DNA from: JAUNBN01 sp036645935
GTDB taxonomy: Bacteria; Bacillota; Clostridia; Oscillospirales; Ruminococcaceae
Assembly: GCA_036645935.1 (NCBI GenBank)
Contig: JAVXNE010000001.1
Location: 62,001 to 126,000, forward strand
Length of the DNA stretch: 64,000 nt
Direction: 5' to 3'
The notes beneath the pieces are model-generated. The model saw nothing but the letters and a program-made list of their open reading frames with translations. It was not told where the DNA came from and searched no databases. The translations under genes were made by a program, and so were the position numbers. Of this stretch, positions 33,428-41,213 are shown one piece after another (positions within the stretch are counted from its first letter, which is position 1; the number at the start of each line of letters is the position of its first letter).

Positions 33428-33963
33428 AGTTCTTTTGAAACCAATCTTCCGTTTGGCGCATTTGCCGCAATTCGGTATGCAACGCCCGCAACGCGCCATT
33501 ATATCCGCAATTTGGCCGTTTTGCCATCAGTTCAAACTTGAATCCGAAATATTTACAAGCGGCATTCGATTTGGTAGCATTCATATAAGCTCATTGCTCG
33601 TACGCTCCATGCAGCGCAATCAATTTTCTCAGCTCACTGCCTTGCGCATTTATGTAGCAGAACGCCTTTTCTGAAGCTGCACCACCGAAAGCACCGACGT
33701 GATCTCAAGATACGCCGCAACCTGTTTCCCTTCGGTGGGGGTTGCTCGCGCAGCATGCAAACACAGTGAATTGAAAAGTGAATCAACGCTTTTCAAGACT
33801 GTGCTGCGCCAGTCGCTTTGTCATCTAATTCCGGCTGCAATATGCTGCGGAAAGAACACATTGCGCTCTGCACCTTCATGCGCTCCCCAATTAATATAAT
33901 AAATCGCGGTGCAGTGTCCGCGTGTAAAGCGCGCAAAAACACTATGTCCAAAAGAGGTGAATC
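33428..33963. other. Gene-free stretch (about 535 bases) before the TfoX-N gene
   Basis: No supported gene on either strand. A 68-codon minus-strand frame (33378-33584) runs through the terminator and lacks a ribosome binding site. A -10-like TATAAT at 33895-33900 probably serves the TfoX-N gene 64 bases downstream; no good -35 is visible. Confidence 0.45.
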
Positions 33964-34287
33964 ATGGCCACTTCAGCTGATTTTATCGGTTATGTCTGCG
34001 ATCAGATTTGCGGCGTTGGGTTTGTGCGTTATAGGAAAATGTTTGGAGAATATATGGTTTATGTCAACGACAAGCCTGTTCTTCTTGTGTGCGACAACAC
34101 GGTGTACGTAAAAGAGCTTGAATGTCTCGCTGGCAAGATGCAGAACTCGCCTAAAGGATTTCCCTATGATGGCGCAAAGGAACATTATATACTTGATATC
34201 GATGATGCCAATTTCAGCCGGGAGATTATCTCTGTAATGGAGCCACTGACCCCTTTACCAAAGCCCCGAAAAAAGAAAAAGCAATGA
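33964..34287 (+). CDS. TfoX N-terminal domain protein
   Basis: 107 residues, a stand-alone TfoX_N domain. Recognisable blocks: ADFIGYVCDQI, RYRKMFGEYMVYVNDKPVL, VYVKELE and PYDGAKEHYILDID, ending in a basic PKPRKKKKQ tail. The domain occurs in the proteobacterial competence regulator Sxy/TfoX, but single-domain versions in Bacillota have no proven role; the basic tail would suit nucleic-acid contact. The ATG follows AAAAGAGGTGAATC. Monocistronic, with its own terminator. Confidence 0.87.
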   Translation: MATSADFIGYVCDQICGVGFVRYRKMFGEYMVYVNDKPVLLVCDNTVYVKELECLAGKMQNSPKGFPYDGAKEHYILDIDDANFSREIISVMEPLTPLPKPRKKKKQ

Positions 34288-34299
34288 GCAATTTCTCAA

Positions 34300-34342
34300 A
34301 ACCAGAGCGCAGCCGTTTGACAAAAACGACCGCGCTCTGGTT
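34300..34342 (+). terminator. Terminator after the TfoX-N gene
   Basis: An 11-bp perfect stem AACCAGAGCGC/GCGCTCTGGTT (34300-34310 with 34332-34342), followed by AATTGTTGTT. Confidence 0.78.
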
Positions 34343-34532
34343 AATTGTTGTTATATGGCGACAGCACCGATGCCGCACCATACCCGATTGGCGTGATTTG
34401 CGTCAACCAAGGGAGCTGACAGAGGAACCCTCGAGTCTCTGCTCACACCCCCATGGCTGCTCAGCTTTCCTCAAGACTTCGCTAAGCGCCTATGCGGCAA
34501 ACTGCGATGCAAACTCTCAGTACCGCAAACCA

Positions 34533-36572
34533 TCATGGTCCAGGTGGCGCTGGAGGTGGGGTTGGAGGTGGGGTTGGGGGTGGGGTTGGGGGTGGGGTTG
34601 GGGGTGGGGTTGGATTGGTGCAACCGCACACTGTGCACTTCGTCGCTGTGCCGTCGTCGCCAAAATTGTGCGGGGCTACTTCGCTGGTTGCTTTGCAACC
34701 CTCACCCGTGCAGTATTTCCAATGGTTTGTCGCGTCAAATTTCCAGTCAGTGCTCCAAACATGAGTGTGCTGCACCGGAACGTATCCACATTTAGTGCAT
34801 TTCCCATCCGCGCCATAACTGTGTTTTTCGGTCACCGTTTTTGCATCGCAAGTTCCAACGGTGCTCGTGCACGTTCCGATGTGCGTGGTTCCGTCCGCAT
34901 TGGCAGCCCATGAATAGGCATGTGTGTGCGCTGTGGGCGTTCCGGTCTTTGGAATGACAACGTTGTGCTTCGCACCACAGGGGACACCGCCGACCAATAC
35001 CGTGCAGGTCTTGTAGCCCGCGCCGTCGGTTGTTGCAGTCGGTGCGGTTGTCTGCGTGACCTTGTCTCCCAACACGGTTTTGTGAGTTTCCTTGAGCGTA
35101 CAGCCGCTGGCCTTGCAAGCCCTTGTGCACGTCGTTCCATCGGTCGTCCACGCACCCCAATTGGGTGTGTGTGTGAGTATTTTGGCGTCGCATGAACCCG
35201 CCGTTGTGTTTGTGCACGTCCCGGTGTGCGTCTTTTCATCAGCACTTACGACCCAGGTATATGTGTGCTCGTGCTTGGCTGTCGAGTAAACGCTCACTGT
35301 AAAGACGTATTCCGCCGAGTTCGAGCTGACGCTGACAACAACAGAGCCTGTCTTTACGCTGTTTTGTGCAATATACGCATTGTATAGATTCTGTGCAACA
35401 TTGTTCTCTGTCCCCGGCTTTGACCCGTCTATTGGCCACGCCCAGTTCCATGTGACAATCGCCTTCTCGGAGTGTCCCGAATCGGCTGTGAATCCGTTCG
35501 CCGTAAACATCGCAACCGCCTGACTCGAAACCAGCGCGGGATCAAACTTTGTCCCCTCCTCAACCGGCTTTGGCGGAGGCGCAACCTGTGTCGCCACCGA
35601 TCCGATCGGGGTTGGGCGCGCGTCGTCCACAATATGGCTATGCACGCGAACATAGGAAAGCACTGCATTGAGCGCTTCCTTTGTCAGATGAATTCCATCT
35701 GAATATGCAAATTTTTCCTTAAGATATCCGCTTTCGCTCTTTAGTACCTCCGCCGTGTCCAGATAGGGATAACCCGCTTTTTTTGCATATTTGATGAGCG
35801 CAAGGTTGTAATCGTCCACCATCTTCTGCTTGAGATCGGTGTTAGAGCGCTTTTCACCTAGAGGGTGTACGGCCATTATTATAATGTCCGAATATGGATA
35901 TGCCTCTTTTATCTGATTGAGGGCGTAGTCGTAACTTTTAATAAACTCCTCTATGTCGCTGCCGAGCAAATTATTCGTGCCGAAGTTGAAAACTATTCTT
36001 CGAGGCTTCATGAGTGACACTGCTCTGGGAATGGTCACCGGTTCGTTCTGACCCGCAAAATAAACAGAGGGCGATCCCGTCACTCCCTGAATTCCCATCG
36101 ACTCTATACCGATCACATTTGCATACCCCAGCAGACCATACATTGTGAGGCGCGCCATGTTGCTGTCGCCTATAAACAATGTCTCCTTGAGGTATTTTTC
36201 TCCTGCATCGTCGGTCTTTTTAAGCAGTGTTCCCTCGTATTCGCCCTTGTCGACAAACACATAATTTGCGACCGGTTTCTCCTCAACATAGGTCATTCCT
36301 TCGCCCGAATCGGATCCCCCGCGCAGTGCAGAGACGATTCCCCACGCAACACCGCCGACGATCAACACACCCACAAGGCTCACCGAAACCGCCGTGATAA
36401 CCCGGTTACGGCGAGATTCTGTCGTCCACGCATCAAGCCTGCGCAGCCATCGCCACAGTTTCTTTTTAAAGCGTACGCCAAAACTCGCGCCGCCGTTTTT
36501 CGCCTTGCCTTTTTTCCTTCTGCGCGCGCTTGTCGTTTTGTCTGATGTGCTGTCATCTCGATGTTTAGTCAT
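34533..36572 (-). CDS. Membrane-anchored SGNH/GDSL hydrolase with Cys/His repeats and a proline tail
   Basis: 679 residues. A basic N-terminus (1-57) and one membrane helix (about 58-82) precede an extracellular SGNH hydrolase (about 125-312): nucleophile Ser137 in FIGDSN, FNFGTNN (195-201) as the oxyanion block, and Asp292/His295 in SDGIHLT. These residues are intact, so it is probably an active esterase or acetylhydrolase, perhaps acting on wall polysaccharide (inference). Beyond a Pro-rich linker are at least two related Cys/His repeats (HTYTW...HTGTCT and HAYSW...HIGTCT, each followed by CDAK) and a third variant. The end is a run of TPPP repeats. No LPXTG signal is present, so the anchor is N-terminal. 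Confidence 0.87.
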   Translation of the reverse strand: MTKHRDDSTSDKTTSARRRKKGKAKNGGASFGVRFKKKLWRWLRRLDAWTTESRRNRVITAVSVSLVGVLIVGGVAWGIVSALRGGSDSGEGMTYVEEKPVANYVFVDKGEYEGTLLKKTDDAGEKYLKETLFIGDSNMARLTMYGLLGYANVIGIESMGIQGVTGSPSVYFAGQNEPVTIPRAVSLMKPRRIVFNFGTNNLLGSDIEEFIKSYDYALNQIKEAYPYSDIIIMAVHPLGEKRSNTDLKQKMVDDYNLALIKYAKKAGYPYLDTAEVLKSESGYLKEKFAYSDGIHLTKEALNAVLSYVRVHSHIVDDARPTPIGSVATQVAPPPKPVEEGTKFDPALVSSQAVAMFTANGFTADSGHSEKAIVTWNWAWPIDGSKPGTENNVAQNLYNAYIAQNSVKTGSVVVSVSSNSAEYVFTVSVYSTAKHEHTYTWVVSADEKTHTGTCTNTTAGSCDAKILTHTPNWGAWTTDGTTCTRACKASGCTLKETHKTVLGDKVTQTTAPTATTDGAGYKTCTVLVGGVPCGAKHNVVIPKTGTPTAHTHAYSWAANADGTTHIGTCTSTVGTCDAKTVTEKHSYGADGKCTKCGYVPVQHTHVWSTDWKFDATNHWKYCTGEGCKATSEVAPHNFGDDGTATKCTVCGCTNPTPPPTPPPTPPPTPPPTPPPAPPGP
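34551..34613. repeat. 12-bp G-rich tandem repeat coding the TPPP tail
   Basis: About five copies of a 12-base unit, GGTGGGGTTGGG or with A for G, on the plus strand; on the minus strand it encodes the TPPP units of the SGNH hydrolase tail. The plus strand has many runs of four or five G with one- or two-base gaps. Confidence 0.85.
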
Positions 36573-36596
36573 ATTGCAAACCTTCCCAATACCAGC

Positions 36597-36627
36597 GGCG
36601 GAGCAACTTAAATATCATCGCTCCGCC
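36597..36627 (-). terminator. Stem-loop after the CD1247-like gene
   Basis: The inverted repeat GGCGGAGC/GCTCCGCC (36597-36604 with 36620-36627) lies between the CD1247-like gene and the SGNH gene. There is no clear U-tract, so it may be a processing or attenuation site. Confidence 0.42.
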
Positions 36628-36644
36628 GGTTATTTTCAGGTCAT

Positions 36645-37085
36645 TTAGTCTTTTTTCTCTTTGTTTTCCTGACATTCCTTTTTATCGTCCTCGCCGGCGC
36701 AGTCGGCACAGTCGCACTGTAGGTCAAATTCAATTGTCTCGCCGCAGTTCGGGCAGACCATCTCGCCGTCCAGCACGGTGTCTTCATCGACGCAGACTGT
36801 CTCGCCGCAGTTGGCGCAGGTGACGTCATACATAAACTGCTCGTCGTCATCCTCTTCGCCAAAAAGCTCGTCTATGTCGTCCTCGATGGAATCGAGCTCG
36901 CCGTATATATCCTCTACCTCGTCGCACAGCGTCGTCATGTCTTCATCAATCTCACCGACACTGTTTGCCATCTCCGAGAGAACGTCAATTATGGCGTCAA
37001 GAATTTTCTGTTTTTTGGGCTCCAGATCAAGATCTGTTCCCTCGATAAGTCCCTTTAAAAAAGCAATCTTCTCTGTTACTGACAT
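36645..37085 (-). CDS. CD1247-like zinc-ribbon protein
   Basis: 146 residues. The N-terminal half (about 1-75) is helical and acidic with MSVTEKIAFLKGLIEGTDL at the start, as in the CD1247 N-terminal family of Clostridia. Then comes a zinc ribbon with CANCGE and CPNCGE (about 90-118), and a Cys/Asp tail (CDCADCAGEDD). Function unknown. The ATG at 37085 follows AAAGGAGAACACAAA and lies 13 bases after the efp stop, so it is the end of the yqeG-efp operon. Confidence 0.85.
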   Translation of the reverse strand: MSVTEKIAFLKGLIEGTDLDLEPKKQKILDAIIDVLSEMANSVGEIDEDMTTLCDEVEDIYGELDSIEDDIDELFGEEDDDEQFMYDVTCANCGETVCVDEDTVLDGEMVCPNCGETIEFDLQCDCADCAGEDDKKECQENKEKKD

Positions 37086-37098
37086 TTTGTGTTCTCCT

Positions 37099-37656
37099 TT
37101 ACGCTCTCTCCATATACTCGCCTGTGCGGGTATCAATGCGGATCGTGTCGCCCTCGTTTATAAAGAGCGGGACTTTTATCTCGGCTTCTGTCTCGAGCGT
37201 TGCGGGCTTCAGCGTGTTTGTCGCCGTGTTACCCTTAACTCCGGGATCGGTGTGTGTCACCTTTAACTCGACAAAGTTCGGCGGCTCAATTCCAAACACA
37301 CTGCCTTTGTACGACAGGATCTTGACATTCATGTTTTCCTTAACAAAGCGAAAACTGTCCGGAAGATCGCTCTCGGCCACGGGTATGGATTCATAGCTCT
37401 CGTTATCCATAAAATAGTACATTCCGCTGTCGTTGTAGGTGTAGCTCATATCCTTGCGGTCGATGTAGGCGTTCTCGAATTTATCGCTCGGGTTAAAAGT
37501 GCGCTCAGTGACCGCTCCGTTTATCACGTTGCGTATCTTTGTGCGCACAAACGCCGAACCCTTGCCGGGCTTGACGTGCTGGAACTCGATTATCTGGTAG
37601 ACGTTGCCGTCCTCCTCAAAAGTCACTCCGTTGCGAAATTCTCCGGCTGAAATCAT
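37099..37656 (-). CDS. efp: Translation elongation factor P
   Basis: Relieves ribosome stalling at polyproline stretches; the SGNH gene next door encodes such a tail. 185 residues from ATG 37656 (MISAGEF), which is eight bases after GGAG; an ATG two codons earlier is too close to it. Three beta-barrel domains: KOW-like (1-65) with the loop HVKPGKGSAF carrying the modifiable Lys, the middle OB domain (66-126) and the C-terminal OB domain with DTRTGEYMER. EpmA-type modification genes are not seen here. Confidence 0.97.
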   Translation of the reverse strand: MISAGEFRNGVTFEEDGNVYQIIEFQHVKPGKGSAFVRTKIRNVINGAVTERTFNPSDKFENAYIDRKDMSYTYNDSGMYYFMDNESYESIPVAESDLPDSFRFVKENMNVKILSYKGSVFGIEPPNFVELKVTHTDPGVKGNTATNTLKPATLETEAEIKVPLFINEGDTIRIDTRTGEYMERA

Positions 37657-37729
37657 AGCCATTACTCCTTTATATTGTGTCCCGTTTATTTTAACAAAAA
37701 TCAATCACATTATCAAGGTCTGCTTTAGT

Positions 37730-38794
37730 CTAAAGCGTTATGAGTTCGCGCGGGCTTGCCGTGAGATTCTCGAACCCATCCTTGCGTATCACTATCATGT
37801 TCTCAATGCGAACGCCGAAACGCCCCTCAAGATAGATTCCCGGCTCGATTGTCATCATCATGCCGCTCTTGAGCGCGGTGTTTCCGCTTGTGTTTGCTCT
37901 GGGAGGCTCATGTATGTCCAGTCCGAGAGAATGTCCGAGTCCGTGGCCGAAACACCCCTCGTATCCCTCGCCGTAGATTATGTCGCGTGCTATCTTGTCA
38001 AGCTCGCAGCCAAGCACGCCCTCGCGCGCAGCAGCCATGCTCTCCAAATGAGCGCGCAGCACGATGTTATAAATCTTGCGCTCCTCTTCTCCTGCTTCTC
38101 CTACCGCGACGGTGCGCGTCATGTCAGAGCAATATCCGCCCTTGCGCGCGCCAAAATCCATTGTCAGCAGTGCCCCGCGGACAATTTTGGTCTCATCGGG
38201 TTTGCCGTGGGGCAATGAGGTCTTTTTGCCGCTGACGCAGATTGTGCCGAATGCCATTCCGTCCGCGCCGTTTTTGCGCATGAAATACTCAAGCTCGGCG
38301 GCGACATCGCGCTCGCTGACACCGATCTTAATGTATCCGAGTATGTGCGAAAACGCAGCGTCGGTTATCGCCTGAGCCGCTTTAATTAGCTCAATTTCAC
38401 CCTCGTCCTTTATCATTCGCAATTCTGCAATCGCGTTTGACAAAACCGAATCGCATTGGAATTTGCGTCCCTTGAGACTCTTTTTAAGAGATGCGAGCGT
38501 TCCGAGACTTGTCTCGCTCTCTATCATCACACGTGTCACGCTCTCGCCGTCCAGAAGTTCGCCTATTGTGCGCTGAGAATCCGAAACCAGCAGCACTTCA
38601 ACGCCCTCTGCCCGCGCTTTCGCCATTTCAAAATATCTGAAATCAACGAGTAGCCACGCGTGCTTCGGCGTTATGACAATCGTTCCCGCACTCGAGCTGA
38701 AATTGGCAAGATAGGCACGATTGCTGTCATTTTGAACGAGCGCCGCCTCGAAATCTTCGGGCAGCTTTTTGCGCAGACGGTCGATTCTGGTCAT
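37730..38794 (-). CDS. Xaa-Pro aminopeptidase/M24 family peptidase
   Basis: 354 residues. The N-terminal creatinase-like domain (1-125) precedes the pita-bread metallopeptidase domain. Metal ligands: two Asp in MDFGARKGGYCSDMT, His in FGHGLGHSLG, Glu in MTIEPGIY and Glu in FGVRIENM. It releases N-terminal residues before proline. The ATG at 38794 follows GAGGAGAAACGAAA. The pairing with efp directly downstream is common in Bacillota. Confidence 0.94.
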   Translation of the reverse strand: MTRIDRLRKKLPEDFEAALVQNDSNRAYLANFSSSAGTIVITPKHAWLLVDFRYFEMAKARAEGVEVLLVSDSQRTIGELLDGESVTRVMIESETSLGTLASLKKSLKGRKFQCDSVLSNAIAELRMIKDEGEIELIKAAQAITDAAFSHILGYIKIGVSERDVAAELEYFMRKNGADGMAFGTICVSGKKTSLPHGKPDETKIVRGALLTMDFGARKGGYCSDMTRTVAVGEAGEEERKIYNIVLRAHLESMAAAREGVLGCELDKIARDIIYGEGYEGCFGHGLGHSLGLDIHEPPRANTSGNTALKSGMMMTIEPGIYLEGRFGVRIENMIVIRKDGFENLTASPRELITL

Positions 38795-38842
38795 TTTCGT
38801 TTCTCCTCGCAAAGTTTCTGTGTACAATGTTATTTGAATAGA

Positions 38843-39700
38843 TTAAAGCCACTCGAAGTAACGCGCTTTCATCCACGCGGCATCCTCTGCCTGGCTGCCG
38901 TCCGACTCGCAGATAAATGTCGGAGCAAGGCCGCGCTTGGCGACAAGCTTGAGTAGCGGAAGCGGATCGGGTCCAAAGACGCTGTCGTCAAAACGAAGAT
39001 GCCTAACCTCTCCTCCGGCGCTGTATTCTATCTTGCTGAAGTGAGAGTGAAACACCCGAAGTCGCTCATGTCCCAGCCGATTTTCAATCGCATCGAGCAC
39101 CGCCGCATAATCGTCAACACCTTTTATCCCACCGTGAGTACGCGCGTTGAGGTGCCCAAAATCAATGCACGGTATCAACCGATCGTCAATCTCGCAGAGC
39201 GAAATAGCCTCGTCAAGCGATCCGAGCTGTCCGAGCTTTCCCATCGTTTCGGGGCAGAGCGTGATGTCGGAATACCCCTCTTCGTCAAGTCTTGCAAGGC
39301 AGAAACCCAGCGTCTGTTTTGCGAGTTCAAGCGCTGCGCCGCGCTCCAGCTTTCCGGCACTTCCCGAATGCAGGACAATTCTCCGCCCACCCATCGCGCG
39401 AACGGCGGAAGCGCTCTCAAGCAGGTATCTCGCGGAATTCTTGCGCTTTGTTTCCTCAACGCCCGAAAGGGATATGTAATATGGCGCGTGAACGCTCAGC
39501 GTAACACCCGATTGGGCGGCGAGCTGTCCGAGTTTTGCGGCGCCCTCGGCTGAAATTTTCACACCGCGCCCACACTGATATTCAAACACGTCCAGTCCCA
39601 TGCGCACGACATATTCGGGTATGTCGCAGAAGCTTTTGTAGCCGAGCTGGGCAAAGCTGTCTGAATTTCCCGCAGGACCAAAGGAGGCAAACTCGCTCAC
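38843..39700 (-). CDS. TIM-barrel protein of the AP endonuclease (Nfo)/sugar isomerase superfamily
   Basis: 285 residues. Barrel strands with metal-type residues are visible: LSVHAPYYISL, IVLHSGSAG, LCPETMGKLGQLG, IPCIDFGHLNARTHG, VFHSHFSKIEYS and FICESDG. This His/Glu/Asp pattern fits endonuclease IV-like proteins, including the archaeal-type form also found in Clostridia. The N-terminus is shorter than E. coli Nfo, so a nuclease role is likely but not certain. It starts with GTG overlapping the yqeG stop (GTGA at 39697-39700). Confidence 0.82.
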   Translation of the reverse strand: MSEFASFGPAGNSDSFAQLGYKSFCDIPEYVVRMGLDVFEYQCGRGVKISAEGAAKLGQLAAQSGVTLSVHAPYYISLSGVEETKRKNSARYLLESASAVRAMGGRRIVLHSGSAGKLERGAALELAKQTLGFCLARLDEEGYSDITLCPETMGKLGQLGSLDEAISLCEIDDRLIPCIDFGHLNARTHGGIKGVDDYAAVLDAIENRLGHERLRVFHSHFSKIEYSAGGEVRHLRFDDSVFGPDPLPLLKLVAKRGLAPTFICESDGSQAEDAAWMKARYFEWL

Positions 39701-40191
39701 TGGTCTATACTCCTGCGTCGCACATGTTTCATAAACGGCCGCTCGAGCGCGCGCTTAAAGCGCACAAACGGCAGGATATCCGCACCCATGGGTTCGACAA
39801 ATATGGCGATGCAGCCCGCCGCGCGCGCGAGAGCCATATCTGTGAAGAGTTGATCCCCGATAACGGCAATCTCCCCCATCTCGCAATTGAGCATCGCGCG
39901 CGCTTTATCGAACGCGCTACGCAACGGCTTGCCGGCTTTTGCGATAAACGGCAAACGGCACTCCAGCGCGAATGGTTTTACGCGATATTCGTCGTTGTTT
40001 GAAACAATGACGGCGCGCACACCCGCGCTCTCTATATCCCGCAGCCACGCCGCAATGTGAGCCGGTAGCTCGGAGTCATGATCGTGTGTGAGCGTGTTGT
40101 CGACATCGAGAATCAGTGCAGTTATTCCCCGCGACGCAAGAAATTCCGCAGAGATATCGCATACGCCCTCAAAACAATAATCAGCTATCAA
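39697..40191 (-). CDS. yqeG: YqeG-family HAD IIIA phosphatase
   Basis: HAD-type phosphatase of 164 residues. Motif I is LILDVDNTLTHDHD, motif II is VIVSNND, and motif III is IGDQLFTDMALA. A TTG at 40191 is taken as start, because GGAAAGGACGG precedes it at normal spacing, because the family usually has only about 25 residues before motif I, and because the open frame further upstream (to 40251) contains a 17-base-spaced promoter. The substrate is unknown; relatives act on phosphatidylglycerophosphate or nucleotides. Confidence 0.88.
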   Translation of the reverse strand: MIADYCFEGVCDISAEFLASRGITALILDVDNTLTHDHDSELPAHIAAWLRDIESAGVRAVIVSNNDEYRVKPFALECRLPFIAKAGKPLRSAFDKARAMLNCEMGEIAVIGDQLFTDMALARAAGCIAIFVEPMGADILPFVRFKRALERPFMKHVRRRSIDQ

Positions 40192-40222
40192 CGCAGGCCG
40201 TCCTTTCCGAGTATCTCGTGTA

Positions 40223-40251
40223 AGTATAACATTTTTGCGTCCCGCGTTCAA
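40223..40251 (-). promoter_or_regulatory. Promoter of the yqeG-nfo-pepP-efp-CD1247 operon
   Basis: Minus strand: -35 TTGAAC (40246-40251), 17-base spacer, -10 TATACT (40223-40228). It places the start of transcription about 25 bases before the TTG start. Confidence 0.72.
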
Positions 40252-40263
40252 ACCGCTCCGGCG

Positions 40264-40299
40264 ATAAAAAAGCCCCGACGCCTCGATAGGGTCGGAGCT
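40264..40299 (-). terminator. Intrinsic terminator after rpsU
   Basis: The stem AGCTCCGAC/GTCGGGGCT (40291-40299 with 40271-40279) on the minus strand is followed by TTTTTTATC. Confidence 0.85.
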
Positions 40300-40313
40300 T
40301 TCATATACAAGTC

Positions 40314-40490
40314 TTATTTGAACTTGCGCTTACGAGCCGCCTCGGACTTCTTTTTGCGTTTGACAGAGGGTTTCTCGTAATGCTCACGCTTACGAACCTC
40401 TGCAAGAACGCCCGAGCGCGCGCACTGACGCTTAAAGCGGCGAAGCGCGCTGTCCAAGCTTTCATTATCTTTTATCCTTATTTCAGACAC
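40314..40490 (-). CDS. rpsU: 30S ribosomal protein S21
   Basis: 58 residues; the short length and basic composition (start MSEIRIKDNESLDSAL, then RRFKRQCARSGVL, ending in a KRKKKSEAARKRKFK tail) match S21, which binds near the anti-Shine-Dalgarno end of 16S rRNA. It starts with GTG at 40490, behind an unusual AAGGGGGGG ribosome binding site. A perfect promoter and a short leader with alternative hairpins lie upstream, and a terminator follows, so it is monocistronic. Confidence 0.95.
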   Translation of the reverse strand: MSEIRIKDNESLDSALRRFKRQCARSGVLAEVRKREHYEKPSVKRKKKSEAARKRKFK

Positions 40491-40530
40491 TGCCTACCCC
40501 CCCTTACAAAAAGGGTGCCAACCCTGATGC
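40491..40530 (-). promoter_or_regulatory. rpsU leader with two mutually exclusive hairpins
   Basis: On the minus strand, hairpin A is AGGGT-TGGC-ACCCT (40512-40525), followed by TTTT. Hairpin B pairs CCCTT with AAGGG (40511-40515 with 40501-40505) and buries part of the G-rich Shine-Dalgarno. Both use the 40512-40515 segment, so only one can form. Confidence 0.45.
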
Positions 40531-40549
40531 GTTTTTTCGCAACATTAAT

Positions 40550-40578
40550 ATTATACATAACAGGCATCCACTTGTCAA
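40550..40578 (-). promoter_or_regulatory. Promoter of rpsU
   Basis: Minus strand: -35 TTGACA (40573-40578), 17-base spacer, -10 TATAAT (40550-40555). Perfect consensus. The -35 overlaps the stop of the upstream membrane protein gene. Confidence 0.88.
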
Positions 40579-41171
40579 CATTCAGATGGCGCTAAAATTG
40601 CATCATCCGAAGTCGGTTCTTTGTTGCGCAGCATGAAGATAAAAACCGCTTCATAGAGCGGGACAACAAGGCCGAGCACCACGTGTAATATCGCGAGATT
40701 GTCCGTCATGTAGCGGTTGTAAATTCGGTAATTTACAAGCGCGTGCAAGACCGAGATTGCGGCCTTAAAAGCTAACGCAACCGCGCCCAGAATTCCAATT
40801 CCACACAGCACTGATATGCCAGCAGCTCCAATGTGCGCGCTCGCGACCCCAAAAAGCACGCCGATTATCGCAGGAATAAACGCGACACCCAACGCGACTC
40901 CGCTTGCGAGCGGGATCACAAGCATCCAAATTCCCGGGTCTTTTATCTCTCGTTTGCCGAGCGATATCGATCCCGCTATCGCGCCGTGCTGATAGTGGCG
41001 CGCGTAGGGGATCCACGCAAGACACGCGTTATCCACGCCTAATTTTCCCGAGATTGCATAAAGCCCAATTGCTCTGAATATGTAATCCACAAGCATGCCG
41101 ATGAACATTGCGCCGTATATAACCGCCATCATGATGAGCGGAAGAAACTCAAAATTTCTACACGCCGACAT
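40575..41171 (-). CDS. Hypothetical membrane protein
   Basis: 198 residues with about five hydrophobic segments (roughly 12-35, 75-100, 100-125, 120-150 and 160-182). Family not recognised. Between the first two helices is a conserved-looking LGVDNACLAWIPYARHYQHGAIAG segment (quoted in part: CLAWIPYARHYQ), also seen in multi-pass proteins of Clostridia of unknown role. It lies 42 bases downstream of leuS on the same strand and may be the last gene of that array. The ATG at 41171 follows AAGGAGGAAAAAACG. Confidence 0.72.
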   Translation of the reverse strand: MSACRNFEFLPLIMMAVIYGAMFIGMLVDYIFRAIGLYAISGKLGVDNACLAWIPYARHYQHGAIAGSISLGKREIKDPGIWMLVIPLASGVALGVAFIPAIIGVLFGVASAHIGAAGISVLCGIGILGAVALAFKAAISVLHALVNYRIYNRYMTDNLAILHVVLGLVVPLYEAVFIFMLRNKEPTSDDAILAPSEC

Positions 41172-41213
41172 CGTTTTTTCCTCCTTGAATTATTACAGCT
41201 TATTCCGCACAGG

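Noticed and set aside
33378..33584. A 68-codon minus-strand frame as possible gene remnant
   Set aside because: It runs through a perfect terminator hairpin and has no ribosome binding site; the resemblance to any transposase is too weak to name.
34551..34613. Tandem repeat considered as CRISPR
   Set aside because: The 12-base units are contiguous without spacers and encode a protein tail.
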